From Candidatus Scalindua arabica (GTDB taxonomy: Bacteria > Planctomycetota > Brocadiia > Brocadiales > Scalinduaceae), in NCBI GenBank assembly GCA_018263435.1, contig JAANXD010000026.1, forward strand, positions 1 to 64,000: 64,000 nucleotides of DNA, read 5' to 3'. The notes below the pieces were generated by a model, which ran no database searches, had not been told where the DNA came from, and saw only the letters and a program-made list of their open reading frames with translations. A program made the translations under genes and the position numbers. Below, one piece after another: positions 16,716 through 26,107 of the stretch; positions within the stretch are counted from its first letter, which is position 1; each line of letters opens with the position of its first letter.

Positions 16716-17441
16716 TTATTTAAACGGCTCTATAATATCGACATCATCCGACAAATTCAATACAAACTCATCATCGGATATTTCTGTATTAATCTCAATA
16801 TGAGTTAAATGAATAGTGTTTATAATCTCGCCGTCACTCTCAAATAGCTGGTATTGCACCGGCAGCCAGAGTCCCTCCTTGATCCATAATAACGTCCTGT
16901 CATATTCTGAATCGAATGTCGCTCTGGGAATAAGTTCCAGGTGGAATAGTGTCTCTTCTTCAGTAGAAACAACGTCCAGGAGTGTAACTTCGTAATTTGT
17001 CTTCACCTTCTCTGCAGTATAATCATAGCCTAATTCAAATATGTCCACTCCCTGTGGAGAATCATCACCACTCATCTCATATTTTTCTACCTGTCTCTCT
17101 TCAATATGATATATCCAGAGATACGATCCGTCTATGACATTGATTTCGTTCCTCGGAGGAAAGAAGTTTACGTTAATCAGCTTCGGTTTTTTAAATTGCA
17201 GAAATCCAACAGAAACCTCCTCCGAATCAAGCAGTGTTATAACCCTTGAGTACTTTATTTCAGCCTCCATTGTTTTCAGCCTGGAATTCGCCCCTTCCAC
17301 GTTTACCAGTATTTCGTCCAGATCATAGTCACCAACACTGTCCGAACCAGATGAAACGGCGGGGTTCAGCATTAAGGAACCAAAGGTAAGCGCAAGAATG
17401 ATATAAGAGATCTTATTTATAAACATAACCGATTCTAACAT
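16716..17441 (-). CDS. lolA: LolA-like periplasmic lipoprotein carrier
   Basis: 241 residues with a signal peptide (hydrophobic 13-27, then NPAVSSGS). The mature part matches the LolA/LolB beta-barrel type: VEGANSRLKTMEAEI, FLQFKKPKLINVNF, VIDGSYLWIYHIEERQVEKY, and the C-terminal HIEINTEISDDEFVLNL. It should carry outer-membrane lipoproteins across the periplasm or belong to a close relative (DUF2092 or MucB-like proteins share this fold). Both possible start codons lie in a 10-bp-arm hairpin at 17421-17452; ATG at 17426 (MFINKIS) is an alternative start. No Shine-Dalgarno is seen. Confidence 0.75.
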   Translation of the reverse strand: MLESVMFINKISYIILALTFGSLMLNPAVSSGSDSVGDYDLDEILVNVEGANSRLKTMEAEIKYSRVITLLDSEEVSVGFLQFKKPKLINVNFFPPRNEINVIDGSYLWIYHIEERQVEKYEMSGDDSPQGVDIFELGYDYTAEKVKTNYEVTLLDVVSTEEETLFHLELIPRATFDSEYDRTLLWIKEGLWLPVQYQLFESDGEIINTIHLTHIEINTEISDDEFVLNLSDDVDIIEPFK

Positions 17442-17452
17442 TGGTTATGTTT
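17421..17452 (-). promoter_or_regulatory. Hairpin over the LolA-like start codon
   Basis: The arm AAACATAACC (17421-17430) is exactly inverted as GGTTATGTTT (17443-17452) with a 12-nt loop. On the mRNA the first ATG of the LolA-like gene falls in the loop and the second in the downstream arm. It could control translation, or it could be a regulator-binding palindrome; only the symmetry is observed. Confidence 0.35.
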
Positions 17453-17580
17453 ATTTCAAGTAATAAGTGAAACTCAATATTAAATCATAAATCTATAATT
17501 GACAATCCATTACCCCCTCTGCCTTTAAATGTTGACAGTAAAATAAGCAACTGTTACCATAATGATCAAAATGTTTTTTG

Positions 17581-17611
17581 TATCCGTCTTAATCTGCGAA
17601 AATCCCTGCCC
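17581..17611 (+). repeat. Dispersed repeat of the CTGCGAAAATCC type, copy B
   Basis: Degenerate partner of 16681-16711. It ends four bases before the first GTG of the phosphorylase frame (17615), so the only canonical start codon available to that gene sits on the edge of a repeat. Confidence 0.5.
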
Positions 17612-17614
17612 GAC

Positions 17615-18529
17615 GTGCTGTTTGGCGGGTGTGTCCTACATTTTCCAGGGAGCAGCCCAATCTCATATACATTTGCTGTTATTGGTGGAAGTGAAGCCTA
17701 CAATTTATTGATGTCTAATAAATTAAATGGCGAGCGTATTGGACAGATAGATACCCCTTTTGGAGAATCTCAGGCAATATTCAAAATAGATGCAGAACAT
17801 GGCAGCTTTCTATTCCTTTCGCGTCATGGAGAGAAAGGATATTCCAGGACAGCTCCGTACGTCAACTACAGGGCTAATATCTATGCGCTGAAGGAACACG
17901 GAGTGAAGCAAATTGTGTCGTGGTCTGGACCCGGCGCAATTAATACTGAATATAAGATTGGTCAATATGTGGTTGTAGACGATCTGATTGACGAGACCAA
18001 AAACAGAGAATACACATTTTTCAAGAATAAGGGAATAGGCTTCATTCGTCAAAGCCCAGTATTTTGTCCGAGTCTCAGGCTTTCCATAATCGACTCTATG
18101 AAATCGCTTAAGTTTGATCATGCGGTAAGTGGTACATATGTATGCACACAGGGGCCCCGCTTGGAAACGCCTGCTGAAATCAGGAAATATGCCTCTTTTG
18201 GTTCTGATCTGGTAGGAATGACCCTGATCCCGGAAGTGTTCCTTGCGAAGGAACTCGAGATGTGCTATGCGTCCATATGTTATGTCACCAATTATGCGGA
18301 GGGCGTTGTTGACAGTGAATACAGGCCCGGAGAACTGTTTGAGGGTCTTTCATCAGACAGTGATAGAGAGGCCGTTGCAAATAGTGTCAGCAGATTTCCG
18401 GTTATTATTGCAGCGATAGCAGGTGCTATTAACAATCATGATGTGAATTGCAAATGCCAATTATCAATGGAGCGGTATAAAAAGAACGGAACAATTGGTG
18501 ATGACTGGCATGAGTGGGTTACTTCGTGA
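17615..18529 (+). CDS. mtnP: MTAP/PNP-family nucleoside phosphorylase
   Basis: Purine nucleoside phosphorylase superfamily, closest to methylthioadenosine or methylthioinosine phosphorylases: FAVIGGSEAYN, LSRHGEKGYSRTAPYVNYRANIYAL reduced to the RHG and VNYRANI motifs, GTYVCTQGPRLETPAEIR, and GSDLVGMTLIPEVFLAKELE. Family members begin within a few residues of the IGG motif, but no ATG, GTG or TTG lies between GTG 17615 and that motif, so the start is either this GTG (about 20 extra residues, at a repeat edge) or a non-standard codon. It lies 43 bp before an amidohydrolase; the pair may act on adenosyl by-products or on futalosine intermediates. Confidence 0.8.
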   Translation: MLFGGCVLHFPGSSPISYTFAVIGGSEAYNLLMSNKLNGERIGQIDTPFGESQAIFKIDAEHGSFLFLSRHGEKGYSRTAPYVNYRANIYALKEHGVKQIVSWSGPGAINTEYKIGQYVVVDDLIDETKNREYTFFKNKGIGFIRQSPVFCPSLRLSIIDSMKSLKFDHAVSGTYVCTQGPRLETPAEIRKYASFGSDLVGMTLIPEVFLAKELEMCYASICYVTNYAEGVVDSEYRPGELFEGLSSDSDREAVANSVSRFPVIIAAIAGAINNHDVNCKCQLSMERYKKNGTIGDDWHEWVTS

Positions 18530-18572
18530 AATTCGGTTGCCTATCAGCTTATGGACAGTTTGAGAAAACATA

Positions 18573-19829
18573 ATGCTACTATTAAAATCAAGGTACTTAT
18601 TAAAAGATGCTTCTACTGTAATAGATAATGGCGCTGTCTTAATTGACAATGGAAAGGTAAAGTTTGCAGGAAGTGCCAACGATATCAGCAACCGTGAGTC
18701 ATGCCAGATTATTGATCTTGGAAATTCAGCAATAGTGCCCGGTTTTGTAAATACTCATACCCACCTTGATTTGACACATTTACACAATATTATTAAATAC
18801 AATGGCGACTTCACGGATTGGATAAGACAACTGGTTGATGCAAAGAAAGAGTGGACAGAGAGTGAATATCTTTCATCCATTCGCTCAGGAATTAAGAGCA
18901 GCCTTGAGTCAGGTACAACAACAGTGGTCGATATTACCAGAAACGGCCTTGCTCTGGAGGAATTACAGAAGAGTAAAATCAGGAAATCTCTTTTTTATGA
19001 ACTTATAGACTTTAATCCGGATAGTACAGAGAGTACAATTGACAACTTCAAGAATATGATAAGGAAGGTCAAGCGTGACGACCTTCTCTCAATTGGAATA
19101 TTCCCGCATGCACCTTATACTGTGTCAGAGGAGCTTTACAGAAGATCTAAAGCTGTTGCCGAGGAGTCAGGATTTAGTATTGCCACCCATATATCTGAAA
19201 CAATCGATGAGGCCCATTTTCTAACAAGAGGGACTGGAAAATTTATCTCTCTGTTAAGAGATTTTGATATGTTAAAAGAGTGGAAGCCTCCGGGTTTAAA
19301 GCCGGTGAACTACTTGAAAAATATTGGATTTTTAGAGAATGGGTGTATACTTGTTCATTGTAATTATTTAAAAGGTGAAGAAGTTGATCATATTGAAGAA
19401 TCTAACTCGACCATTGTCTTTTGTCCCAGAAGCCATAAATATTTCCGTCATAAAGATCATCCTTCTTACAAACTGGGAAATCGTGACATAAATGTAGCCT
19501 TGGGAACTGATAGCCTGGCAAGCAATGATTCACTCAGCATATTGGATGAAATGAAATATATTTATACTCAGCACAAAACCTCAAAACCTCAGGATATTCT
19601 TTGTATGGGTACCATTGCAGGGGCAACAGCCTTGAGGTTAAATGATAAGATTGGTAAACTTGAAGAGGGTTATGATGCTGACATTGCTGTAGTTGACATA
19701 AAAAAAGAAACAGTTACCAATATTTATGATGGAATATTTTCACATGATTCTGAGTGTGTTCTTACGGTTGTTTCAGGAACAATTTGTTATGATAAGCATG
19801 GAGTAACCAGGGAAGCATCGGTTAACTAG
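18573..19829 (+). CDS. Amidohydrolase, MTA/SAH or aminofutalosine deaminase type
   Basis: 418-residue metal-dependent deaminase of the MtaD/SsnA branch of the amidohydrolase superfamily. Metal ligands are visible in VPGFVNTHTHLDLTHLH, FPHAPYTVS, THISETIDEAHF, VHCNYLKGEE and GTDSLASNDSLS. Adenosine-type deaminases of this group act on methylthioadenosine, S-adenosylhomocysteine or 6-amino-6-deoxyfutalosine. With mqnE 5 kb away and a purine phosphorylase just upstream, the futalosine role is attractive but is inference. It is probably co-transcribed with the phosphorylase and followed closely by serS. Confidence 0.82.
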   Translation: MLLLKSRYLLKDASTVIDNGAVLIDNGKVKFAGSANDISNRESCQIIDLGNSAIVPGFVNTHTHLDLTHLHNIIKYNGDFTDWIRQLVDAKKEWTESEYLSSIRSGIKSSLESGTTTVVDITRNGLALEELQKSKIRKSLFYELIDFNPDSTESTIDNFKNMIRKVKRDDLLSIGIFPHAPYTVSEELYRRSKAVAEESGFSIATHISETIDEAHFLTRGTGKFISLLRDFDMLKEWKPPGLKPVNYLKNIGFLENGCILVHCNYLKGEEVDHIEESNSTIVFCPRSHKYFRHKDHPSYKLGNRDINVALGTDSLASNDSLSILDEMKYIYTQHKTSKPQDILCMGTIAGATALRLNDKIGKLEEGYDADIAVVDIKKETVTNIYDGIFSHDSECVLTVVSGTICYDKHGVTREASVN

Positions 19830-19856
19830 ACTAATACGATAAGGAGTGACTTGTAG

Positions 19857-21134
19857 ATGTTAGACATTAACATTATTAGAAACGATATTGACAAAGTAAA
19901 ACAGGCTATTGTCAATAAGAATGAAACAACAAGCCTTGACTCTTTCCAGGAACTCGACTCGAAACGTAAAGCGCTCTTGATTGAATGTGGCGAACTTCGA
20001 AACAAACGAAACGTTACGTCGAAAGAAATCAGCAAATTGAGATCTAAAAAGGAAGATGCTGCAGAATTGATACAGGAAATGAAGGGAGTTTCTGACAAGA
20101 TAAAACAACTGGAAGCAGAAACAAATACCGTGAGTGATAATCTGGACTCTTTGCTTATAAGGATTCCAAACATACCCGCAGATGATGTTCCTGTAGGAAA
20201 AGATCCAACTTCAAACGTTATTGTAAAATCATGGGGAGAAAAAAAGGTTTTCTCGTTTACCCCCCTCCCCCACTGGGAGCTGGGTAAAAAGCTGGATATT
20301 TTAGATTTTGAAAGAGCAGCAAAAATTTCTGGTGCCGGATTTACACTGTATAAGGGTGCAGGTGCAAGACTGGAACGCGCACTCTACAATTTCATGCTGG
20401 ACCTCCACACACAAGAGCATGGGTATCGTGAAGTATTGCCACCTTATCTTGTAAACAGGACATCTATGACAGGAACGGGGCAACTGCCCAAGCTGGAGGA
20501 AGATATGTATAGACTTCCTGATGATGATCTGTTCCTTATTCCTACAGCGGAAGTCCCGGTGACAAACATCCATGCAAATGAGATATTATCAAACAAGGAT
20601 CTTCCAATCTTATACGCTGCCTATACGGCTTGTTTCAGGCGCGAGGCGGGTTCATACGGAAAGGACACCCGGGGGATGATACGGGTTCATCAATTTAATA
20701 AGGTCGAATTAGTAAAATTTGTACAGCCTGAAACCTCTTATGATGAACTTGAGTCCCTGTTATCTGTTTCGGAAAAGGTATTGCAGCTGCTGGGTCTGCA
20801 GTATCAGGTAGTGAAACTGTGTACTGGTGATTTGAGTTTTGCTGCCGCAAAGTGCTACGATATTGAGGTATGGTCTCCCGGTGTAGACAGATTCCTGGAA
20901 GTATCTTCATGCAGTAACTTCGATGATTTTCAGGCCAGGAGGAGTAATATTCGCTATCGTGATGATGAAAATGGTGACCTGAGATTCGTACATACATTAA
21001 ATGGTTCAGGTGTTGCTCTGCCCAGAACCATGATTGCTATTATTGAAACATATCAAAAGGAAGATGGTACTGTAGAGATACCTGAAGTGCTCAAGCCCTA
21101 CATGAATGGATTAGATATAATCAGGAGCGTTTAG
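19857..21134 (+). CDS. serS: Seryl-tRNA synthetase
   Basis: Class II synthetase with the usual N-terminal coiled-coil arm (residues 26-105, Lys/Glu-rich) and a C-terminal catalytic domain. Motif 2 is [23 protein letters not shown], seen as [12 protein letters not shown] then [12 protein letters not shown]. Motif 3 is the [16 protein letters not shown] segment near residue 385. It is 425 residues, standard. The ATG at 19857 is preceded by AAGGAGTGA. Its end overlaps the convergent ispF by 14 bp. Confidence 0.96.
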   Translation: MLDINIIRNDIDKVKQAIVNKNETTSLDSFQELDSKRKALLIECGELRNKRNVTSKEISKLRSKKEDAAELIQEMKGVSDKIKQLEAETNTVSDNLDSLLIRIPNIPADDVPVGKDPTSNVIVKSWGEKKVFSFTPLPHWELGKKLDILDFERAAKISGAGFTLYKGAGARLERALYNFMLDLHTQEHGYREVLPPYLVNRTSMTGTGQLPKLEEDMYRLPDDDLFLIPTAEVPVTNIHANEILSNKDLPILYAAYTACFRREAGSYGKDTRGMIRVHQFNKVELVKFVQPETSYDELESLLSVSEKVLQLLGLQYQVVKLCTGDLSFAAAKCYDIEVWSPGVDRFLEVSSCSNFDDFQARRSNIRYRDDENGDLRFVHTLNGSGVALPRTMIAIIETYQKEDGTVEIPEVLKPYMNGLDIIRSV

Positions 21135-21606
21135 AATTATTTGTCAATGTAACTACTGCTTGAGCTGCGGCGGATTCAGACCTCCCTATTGAATCCATAC
21201 CTTCATTAGTTGTCGCTTTAACATTAACCCTTTCTGGTTCTACCATCAAAAGCTCAGAAATCCGTTTCTCCATATCTTTTTTCTGCTTGCTTATCTTCGG
21301 CTCCTGTGAGATGAAGACTACATCAACATTATTTACATGCAGCCCCTTCTCCCCTACCAGTTCCATTATCTTGTTCAGAAGGATTTGGCTTGATATACCC
21401 TTCCATTTATCGTCTGTGTCAGGGAAGAGTTCGCCAATGTCTCCCAAGGAAGCTGCGCCCAATATAGCATCACCTATGGCGTGTAAAACAACATCTGCAT
21501 CAGAATGACCTGATAATCCTGAGTGATGATCAAAGCTGATACCGCCTAAGATTAATTTTCTGTCTTTTACAAATCGATGTATGTCATAACCTATTCCTAC
21601 ATACAT
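21121..21606 (-). CDS. ispF: 2-C-methyl-D-erythritol 2,4-cyclodiphosphate synthase
   Basis: Zinc enzyme of the MEP isoprenoid route. The metal ligands and signature are in GIGYDIHRF (8-12 region), [28 protein letters not shown], and the C-terminal [16 protein letters not shown]. It is 161 residues. Convergent with serS and overlapping its 3' end by 14 bp, so there is no room for a terminator between the two. No ispD is adjacent. Confidence 0.95.
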   Translation of the reverse strand: MYVGIGYDIHRFVKDRKLILGGISFDHHSGLSGHSDADVVLHAIGDAILGAASLGDIGELFPDTDDKWKGISSQILLNKIMELVGEKGLHVNNVDVVFISQEPKISKQKKDMEKRISELLMVEPERVNVKATTNEGMDSIGRSESAAAQAVVTLTNNSKRS

Positions 21607-21701
21607 AAGAGATATGGGGGTAACATGAAAAACTGATTTTATAAATAATTGGTGAATTGAGGGGTCAGGATTTTTCCAAATCCATTAAATTAATCAGGCG
21701 T

Positions 21702-22487
21702 CTAATAGCCTTCACTCCTGAGCGCAGCAAGTCTCTCATTCGCATATCTAAGTAACTCTTCATCTCTGCATGTTTTAAGTGCCATTTCATAATGCCTGAC
21801 TGCTTCTTTATAATCGTGTAGAAACATATCGTAAGCCCTTGCTGCCATGTATCGAGCTGGCCTGTCTGTATTTGGATTTAGTTCGAAACATTTTTTATAG
21901 TAGTAGACCGAACCTTCATAATCTTTGAAATGACGACTTTCATAAACTTCAGCAAGTTCATAAGCTGCATCATCTGCTACGTCACTTTCCGGATATTCAT
22001 CTAATATCTTCTTAAGTCTTGCAGCAGCATATGACAACTTAGATTTTCTACTTGCCAGATTCAATATATTTTTGTAATTCTTTCCATCTTGAAACAATAT
22101 ATTAGCTTCTTCTATGTTTTGTGTAGGGCTGATATCTGATACATCTTCATCAGCAGAAAGATATTTGAGTTGAGGAATTTTATTGAGTGCCTTTAGTTCC
22201 TTTCTGGCTTTCTTTACTCTGGATTGATATCCGATATCCATATAAAACTGAATTAATTCCGTCAATGCATTTCTGTAGCTTTCCCTTGAGGATTTAATAG
22301 TGCTGATAATCTGCTCTTCGCTGGACTTCATTTCAGACAGATCTTTGTCTTTGTTTAGTGTACATGCTTCACAAAACGCCTGTCCATCAGCAATTCGTGC
22401 GTAACAACGTTCACAGCTCGCCGCCCATGCGAAATTAGAGACCGTGAAGATTGAAACAATTAACGAAAGTATAATTAAAGTTCTCAT
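21702..22487 (-). CDS. Periplasmic TPR-repeat protein with N-terminal zinc ribbon
   Basis: 261 residues. A signal peptide (1-22, ending FAWA) is followed at once by a CxxC...CxxC pair (CERCYARIADGQAFCEAC) that could bind zinc or form disulfides. Residues 130-255 hold tetratricopeptide-like helices (AAARLKKILDEYPESDVADD, YEGSVYYYKKCFELNPNT, YKEAVRHYEMALKTC), similar to outer-membrane assembly TPR proteins. It lies 38 bp after the dynamin-like GTPase on the same strand and may share its operon. Specific role unknown. Confidence 0.7.
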   Translation of the reverse strand: MRTLIILSLIVSIFTVSNFAWAASCERCYARIADGQAFCEACTLNKDKDLSEMKSSEEQIISTIKSSRESYRNALTELIQFYMDIGYQSRVKKARKELKALNKIPQLKYLSADEDVSDISPTQNIEEANILFQDGKNYKNILNLASRKSKLSYAAARLKKILDEYPESDVADDAAYELAEVYESRHFKDYEGSVYYYKKCFELNPNTDRPARYMAARAYDMFLHDYKEAVRHYEMALKTCRDEELLRYANERLAALRSEGY

Positions 22488-22524
22488 ATTCTTTTCACTA
22501 TCAGAGCATCTATTTAAAATACTT

Positions 22525-24261
22525 CTAATTATTGCCGCTTTTGCGAATTAAATCCTTAGTTTGCTCTGAAAGTTTTTTCAAATCTGCAATCTGCCTGTTG
22601 ACCTCTTCTCTTTCAGACCATCTGGTATCACGATAGGATGATATCCTGTTTCCGATATCTTCTATTACCCTGTCTATAATCTTCTCAAATTCAAACTGTA
22701 TCATATTGTTGTATCTCTCGCTAATAGCATCGACCCGCTGGATAAATTCACTTCTATATTTTTTTCGCTTTAGTGGATAGATTGAAAAACCAATTCCTGC
22801 AAGTATTCCAGCTACAATCAACCCCAAGATGTTAGGGATGAACAATGTACTAAGACCTATTATAATCGCAATTGCAAGTCCTTCTAAAACAACGAAATTT
22901 ATAAACCCGCCTTGCACTACCCTGTATACCCTTGCTCCCTCTAATTCTCCATCAAGTTCCTGAAATTGGTTAGCAAACTCCCTCAGATTTACATGCTTTT
23001 CAGGCTCACGACTTGAAGAATAATGTTCTTTGCGTTTTGGAGACTCTTCATTTATTTTTCGCTGTAAGGAGATCTCTGATTCAATATAGTCATGTGCCAT
23101 ATCCCACAAAATGTTATTATTTCTGTCAACATAGTCTATAGCATCATTTATTATCCGTTCCAATTCTGTCCTCGGATTTGCCATACCAAATACTTCTCTC
23201 TTGAACTTGTCATCAACTTTTTCGCGTGCAAACTTCGTAGTTATGGTGGATCTAATATTCACATAATAATTCAAGAAGCTATCAACTTTCTCTTTTAATC
23301 TGGAGAAAACAGATTGTATCTCTGTCTTATATTTAAGGATATAGTCTGTCATATCCTGCCTTTTGCTTCTTAATCGTTTTTCGAACATTTCAACGCTTTT
23401 GATTTCGGTGTTACAATGCGACACCTTTTCATCCAGACCTCCCTTGAGATCGTCAAAAACATTTGTAAGATACTTTAAAGGGCTGAGAATTTTAAGATCC
23501 ATTTTTGTTTCATAATCCATCTTCTCAAAAATAAAATTCTCTACCATTTCAATGTTGCTTTTTTGCAGTACCTCTGCATCACCGGATGTCTTCGCTACAA
23601 AAGCGTCTTTTGTTGATATTGTAATTATTTTGGGTTCGAAACCAAATAGCCTGTAAAAGTTTTTTTCTATAAATGTTACTATTTCACTTTGCTCTTCATC
23701 CGTCTTTAAATCTATCTTATTCAATAAGAATAGAAGTTTTCTGTCCCATTTGCCTTTTAGTAACTGGAGAAAGGACCTCTCACTTTCTGTAAAAGGATGA
23801 TCAGCTGATGTAACAAAGAGAACTACTTCAGCCCGATGAATAAAGCTTTCAGTAATCTGTTGATGTTCTTCTATAATTGAGTTCGTTCCGGGCGTGTCAA
23901 CAATTGTAATATCTTTTAACGCATCCAGGGGATATGTCATCTTGTTCTGATGATCATCAATATCTTCAGATGATATCTCATCTCCGTAGGTTAACAGTGT
24001 AATTTTACCTGTTGATGGCGTGGGACCGTCTTCGAGAATTCTTTTCCCGCAGAGTGCATTGACAAAACTGGATTTTCCGGAATTGTATTCACCTGCAACA
24101 ACCATGTATAAAGGTTCACTTATTTGAGCGGCCATTTCAGAGACTTTTTTCTCTGTTTCAACGTCCCCTATCCTATAAAAGAACTTTTTCACATCCTGTA
24201 GGAGATTAACAACCTGTTCTATATTATCCTGGTTTTCCGGTGTTTTTGCTATTTCTAACAT
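22525..24261 (-). CDS. Bacterial dynamin-like GTPase with transmembrane hairpin
   Basis: 578 residues. G1 is GEYNSGKS (57-64), G3 is DTPGTNS (from 122) and G4 is NKID (181-184), all intact. A long helical stalk (250-440, Lys/Glu-rich) follows. A hydrophobic hairpin (about 458-500, LAIAIIIGLSTLF and ILGLIVAGILAGIGF) would insert into a membrane as in BDLP and the DynA/LeoA relatives. Family members remodel membranes or answer envelope and phage stress. The gene is followed by a periplasmic TPR protein. A single GTPase rather than the common tandem pair is present. Confidence 0.85.
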   Translation of the reverse strand: MLEIAKTPENQDNIEQVVNLLQDVKKFFYRIGDVETEKKVSEMAAQISEPLYMVVAGEYNSGKSSFVNALCGKRILEDGPTPSTGKITLLTYGDEISSEDIDDHQNKMTYPLDALKDITIVDTPGTNSIIEEHQQITESFIHRAEVVLFVTSADHPFTESERSFLQLLKGKWDRKLLFLLNKIDLKTDEEQSEIVTFIEKNFYRLFGFEPKIITISTKDAFVAKTSGDAEVLQKSNIEMVENFIFEKMDYETKMDLKILSPLKYLTNVFDDLKGGLDEKVSHCNTEIKSVEMFEKRLRSKRQDMTDYILKYKTEIQSVFSRLKEKVDSFLNYYVNIRSTITTKFAREKVDDKFKREVFGMANPRTELERIINDAIDYVDRNNNILWDMAHDYIESEISLQRKINEESPKRKEHYSSSREPEKHVNLREFANQFQELDGELEGARVYRVVQGGFINFVVLEGLAIAIIIGLSTLFIPNILGLIVAGILAGIGFSIYPLKRKKYRSEFIQRVDAISERYNNMIQFEFEKIIDRVIEDIGNRISSYRDTRWSEREEVNRQIADLKKLSEQTKDLIRKSGNN

Positions 24262-24353
24262 AAATTTAAATAGTTTTCTTGTTTTCTAGATGAAGATTCG
24301 ATGAATGCCTTTAGTTACAAACACTTACGAAAATTAATTATAAGGCATCATGT

Positions 24354-24761
24354 CTATGCGTCAAGTAAATTTTCTTCTGTATTTACACAAGCTATTGCAT
24401 CAATCTCAATTTGAGCATCCATGGGTAATTTTGCCACCTGAACGGTAGACCTGGCAGGCGGCAAATCGTGAAAATATTGTGCATAGGTCTCATTAACTAC
24501 AGGGTAGTTTTCCAGGTCGGTCAGAAAAATAGTAGTACGCAGTACATTATTTAGAGAAGAACCACCTGCTGTCAGAATATCATCCATGTTTTTAAGTATC
24601 AGTTTTGTCTGCTCATTAATGTCACCTTGCAGGATTTTGCCGGTTTCAGGATCTATTGGTATTTGACCTGAAACGAAAATAAGATTATCAAATCGAATTG
24701 CCTGTGAATATGGCCCTATTGCCTGTGGGGCATCTTTAGTTGAAATGATTTCTTTCTGCAC
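24354..24761 (-). CDS. ridA: RidA-family enamine/imine deaminase
   Basis: Hydrolyses reactive enamine/imine intermediates released by PLP enzymes. It is 135 residues with the YjgF/RidA signatures: KDAPQAIGPYSQAI at the N terminus, IFVSGQIPIDPETG, and the C-terminal PPARSTVQVAKLPMDAQIE, where the Arg is the substrate carboxylate-binding residue. Monocistronic on the minus strand; divergent from mqnE with about 127 bp between, which probably holds both promoters. Confidence 0.93.
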   Translation of the reverse strand: MQKEIISTKDAPQAIGPYSQAIRFDNLIFVSGQIPIDPETGKILQGDINEQTKLILKNMDDILTAGGSSLNNVLRTTIFLTDLENYPVVNETYAQYFHDLPPARSTVQVAKLPMDAQIEIDAIACVNTEENLLDA

Positions 24762-24888
24762 ATTATTCCTCCAGATTTGTTCTATAGTATAAAATAAACA
24801 ATGTATTTATTTTTCAAATACATCTACAGTTATATTCTTGAATTTAAAGAGTTATTTTGATATTTTCAAGCATAATAAGGAAATCATT

Positions 24889-25983
24889 ATGCAATCATTG
24901 AAAAATATACTGAATACAGACTTAAGTGATATACGTGAAAAAGTTATGGATGTCCACCGCCTTGATTACGAAGACGGTATCAGATTATTTGAGTCTTCTG
25001 ATATTCTTGCCATAGGCGGCCTTGCAAATATAGTCAGGGAAAGAATTAACAAGAATATAGGCTATTACATTATAAACAGACACATAAATTATACAAATGT
25101 ATGTAAAAACAGGTGTAAGTTTTGTGCATTCAGCCGTAATAAAGATGAAGAAGGTGCTTACCAGATGAGCATTAAGGAGATATTGGATAACGCCTCACAA
25201 ATCATTCATGACAATTCTACAGAACTACATATTGTTGGTGGCCTTCACCCTGAACTGGGGCTTGATTACTATGTTGACATGATAGGCTCGATTCATGAAG
25301 AATTTCCTGATGTGCACCTTCAGGCATTTACGGCTGTCGAAATTGCCCATTTTGCTGAAATCTCAGGCATGTCGACATATGAGACATTAAAAAAATTAAA
25401 AGATGCCGGCCTTGGGTCTCTTCCCGGTGGCGGGGCGGAGGTATTCTCAATAGATGTCAGGGAAGAGCTTTGTCCGGAAAAACTTAGCGGTGATGAGTGG
25501 CTGAACACTATGAGGACTGCTCACAATTTGGGAATGAGGAGCAATGCTACCATGTTGTACGGCCACATAGAAAAAAATGAAGACAGAGTCAACCATTTAT
25601 TAAAGCTGCGTGAGCTACAAGATGAGACTGGTGGATTCATGTCATTCATCCCTCTGGCGTTTCATCCGAAAAATACTGATCTGAATGATTTCTCCAGCAC
25701 TGCTGGAATTCTGGATCTGAAGATGCTTGCTATAGGGAGATTAATGCTGGACAATTTTGATCATATTAAAGCATTCTGGATAATGCTAGGTATTAAGCTG
25801 GCACAAATTTCACTTAGTTTTGGAGTTGATGACATAGATGGCACAGTGGCTGAAGAAAAGATTACACACTCTGCCGGGGCTGAAACACCGGAGTCATTGA
25901 CGGTAGATGAAATTAAATCACTGATAGAAGAAACCGGACGTGAACCTGTTGAAAGAGACACCCTTTACAACCAGGTAAATTAG
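24889..25983 (+). CDS. mqnE: Aminofutalosine synthase MqnE
   Basis: Radical-SAM enzyme joining SAM to 3-enolpyruvylbenzoate to make 6-amino-6-deoxyfutalosine, in the futalosine route to menaquinone. The cluster ligands are Cys72, Cys76 and Cys79 in VCKNRCKFCAF. HIVGGLHPELG, LPGGGAEVFS and FIPLAFHPKNT follow MqnE rather than MqnC. I start at ATG 24889 (AAGGAAA 8 bp before); the frame is open 51 bp further up. It is followed by a strong bidirectional terminator. mqnA, mqnC and mqnD are not in the window. Confidence 0.93.
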   Translation: MQSLKNILNTDLSDIREKVMDVHRLDYEDGIRLFESSDILAIGGLANIVRERINKNIGYYIINRHINYTNVCKNRCKFCAFSRNKDEEGAYQMSIKEILDNASQIIHDNSTELHIVGGLHPELGLDYYVDMIGSIHEEFPDVHLQAFTAVEIAHFAEISGMSTYETLKKLKDAGLGSLPGGGAEVFSIDVREELCPEKLSGDEWLNTMRTAHNLGMRSNATMLYGHIEKNEDRVNHLLKLRELQDETGGFMSFIPLAFHPKNTDLNDFSSTAGILDLKMLAIGRLMLDNFDHIKAFWIMLGIKLAQISLSFGVDDIDGTVAEEKITHSAGAETPESLTVDEIKSLIEETGREPVERDTLYNQVN

Positions 25984-26044
25984 AAGTATTCAACTAACTG
26001 AATGGAATGAAAAACTCCATTTCAAATCACATCTCTGCAAATAA

Positions 26045-26093
26045 AAAAGGCCCTTTAAAACATCTTTGCAGACGCCTTAAAGAGCCTTTTATT
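26045..26093 (+). terminator. Bidirectional terminator between mqnE and a cytochrome gene
   Basis: AAAAGGCCCTTTAA (26045-26058) pairs with TTAAAGAGCCTTTT (26077-26090) with one mismatch and an 18-nt loop. The A-run on one side and T-run on the other make it usable from both strands, serving convergent mqnE and the cytochrome gene at 26108-26506. Confidence 0.8.
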
Positions 26094-26107
26094 CATCTTG
26101 CTTAAAA

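Noticed and set aside
24838-24888. TTG at 24838 as the mqnE start
   Set aside because: The 17 extra residues are not family-like and the ATG at 24889 has a proper AAGGAAA site.
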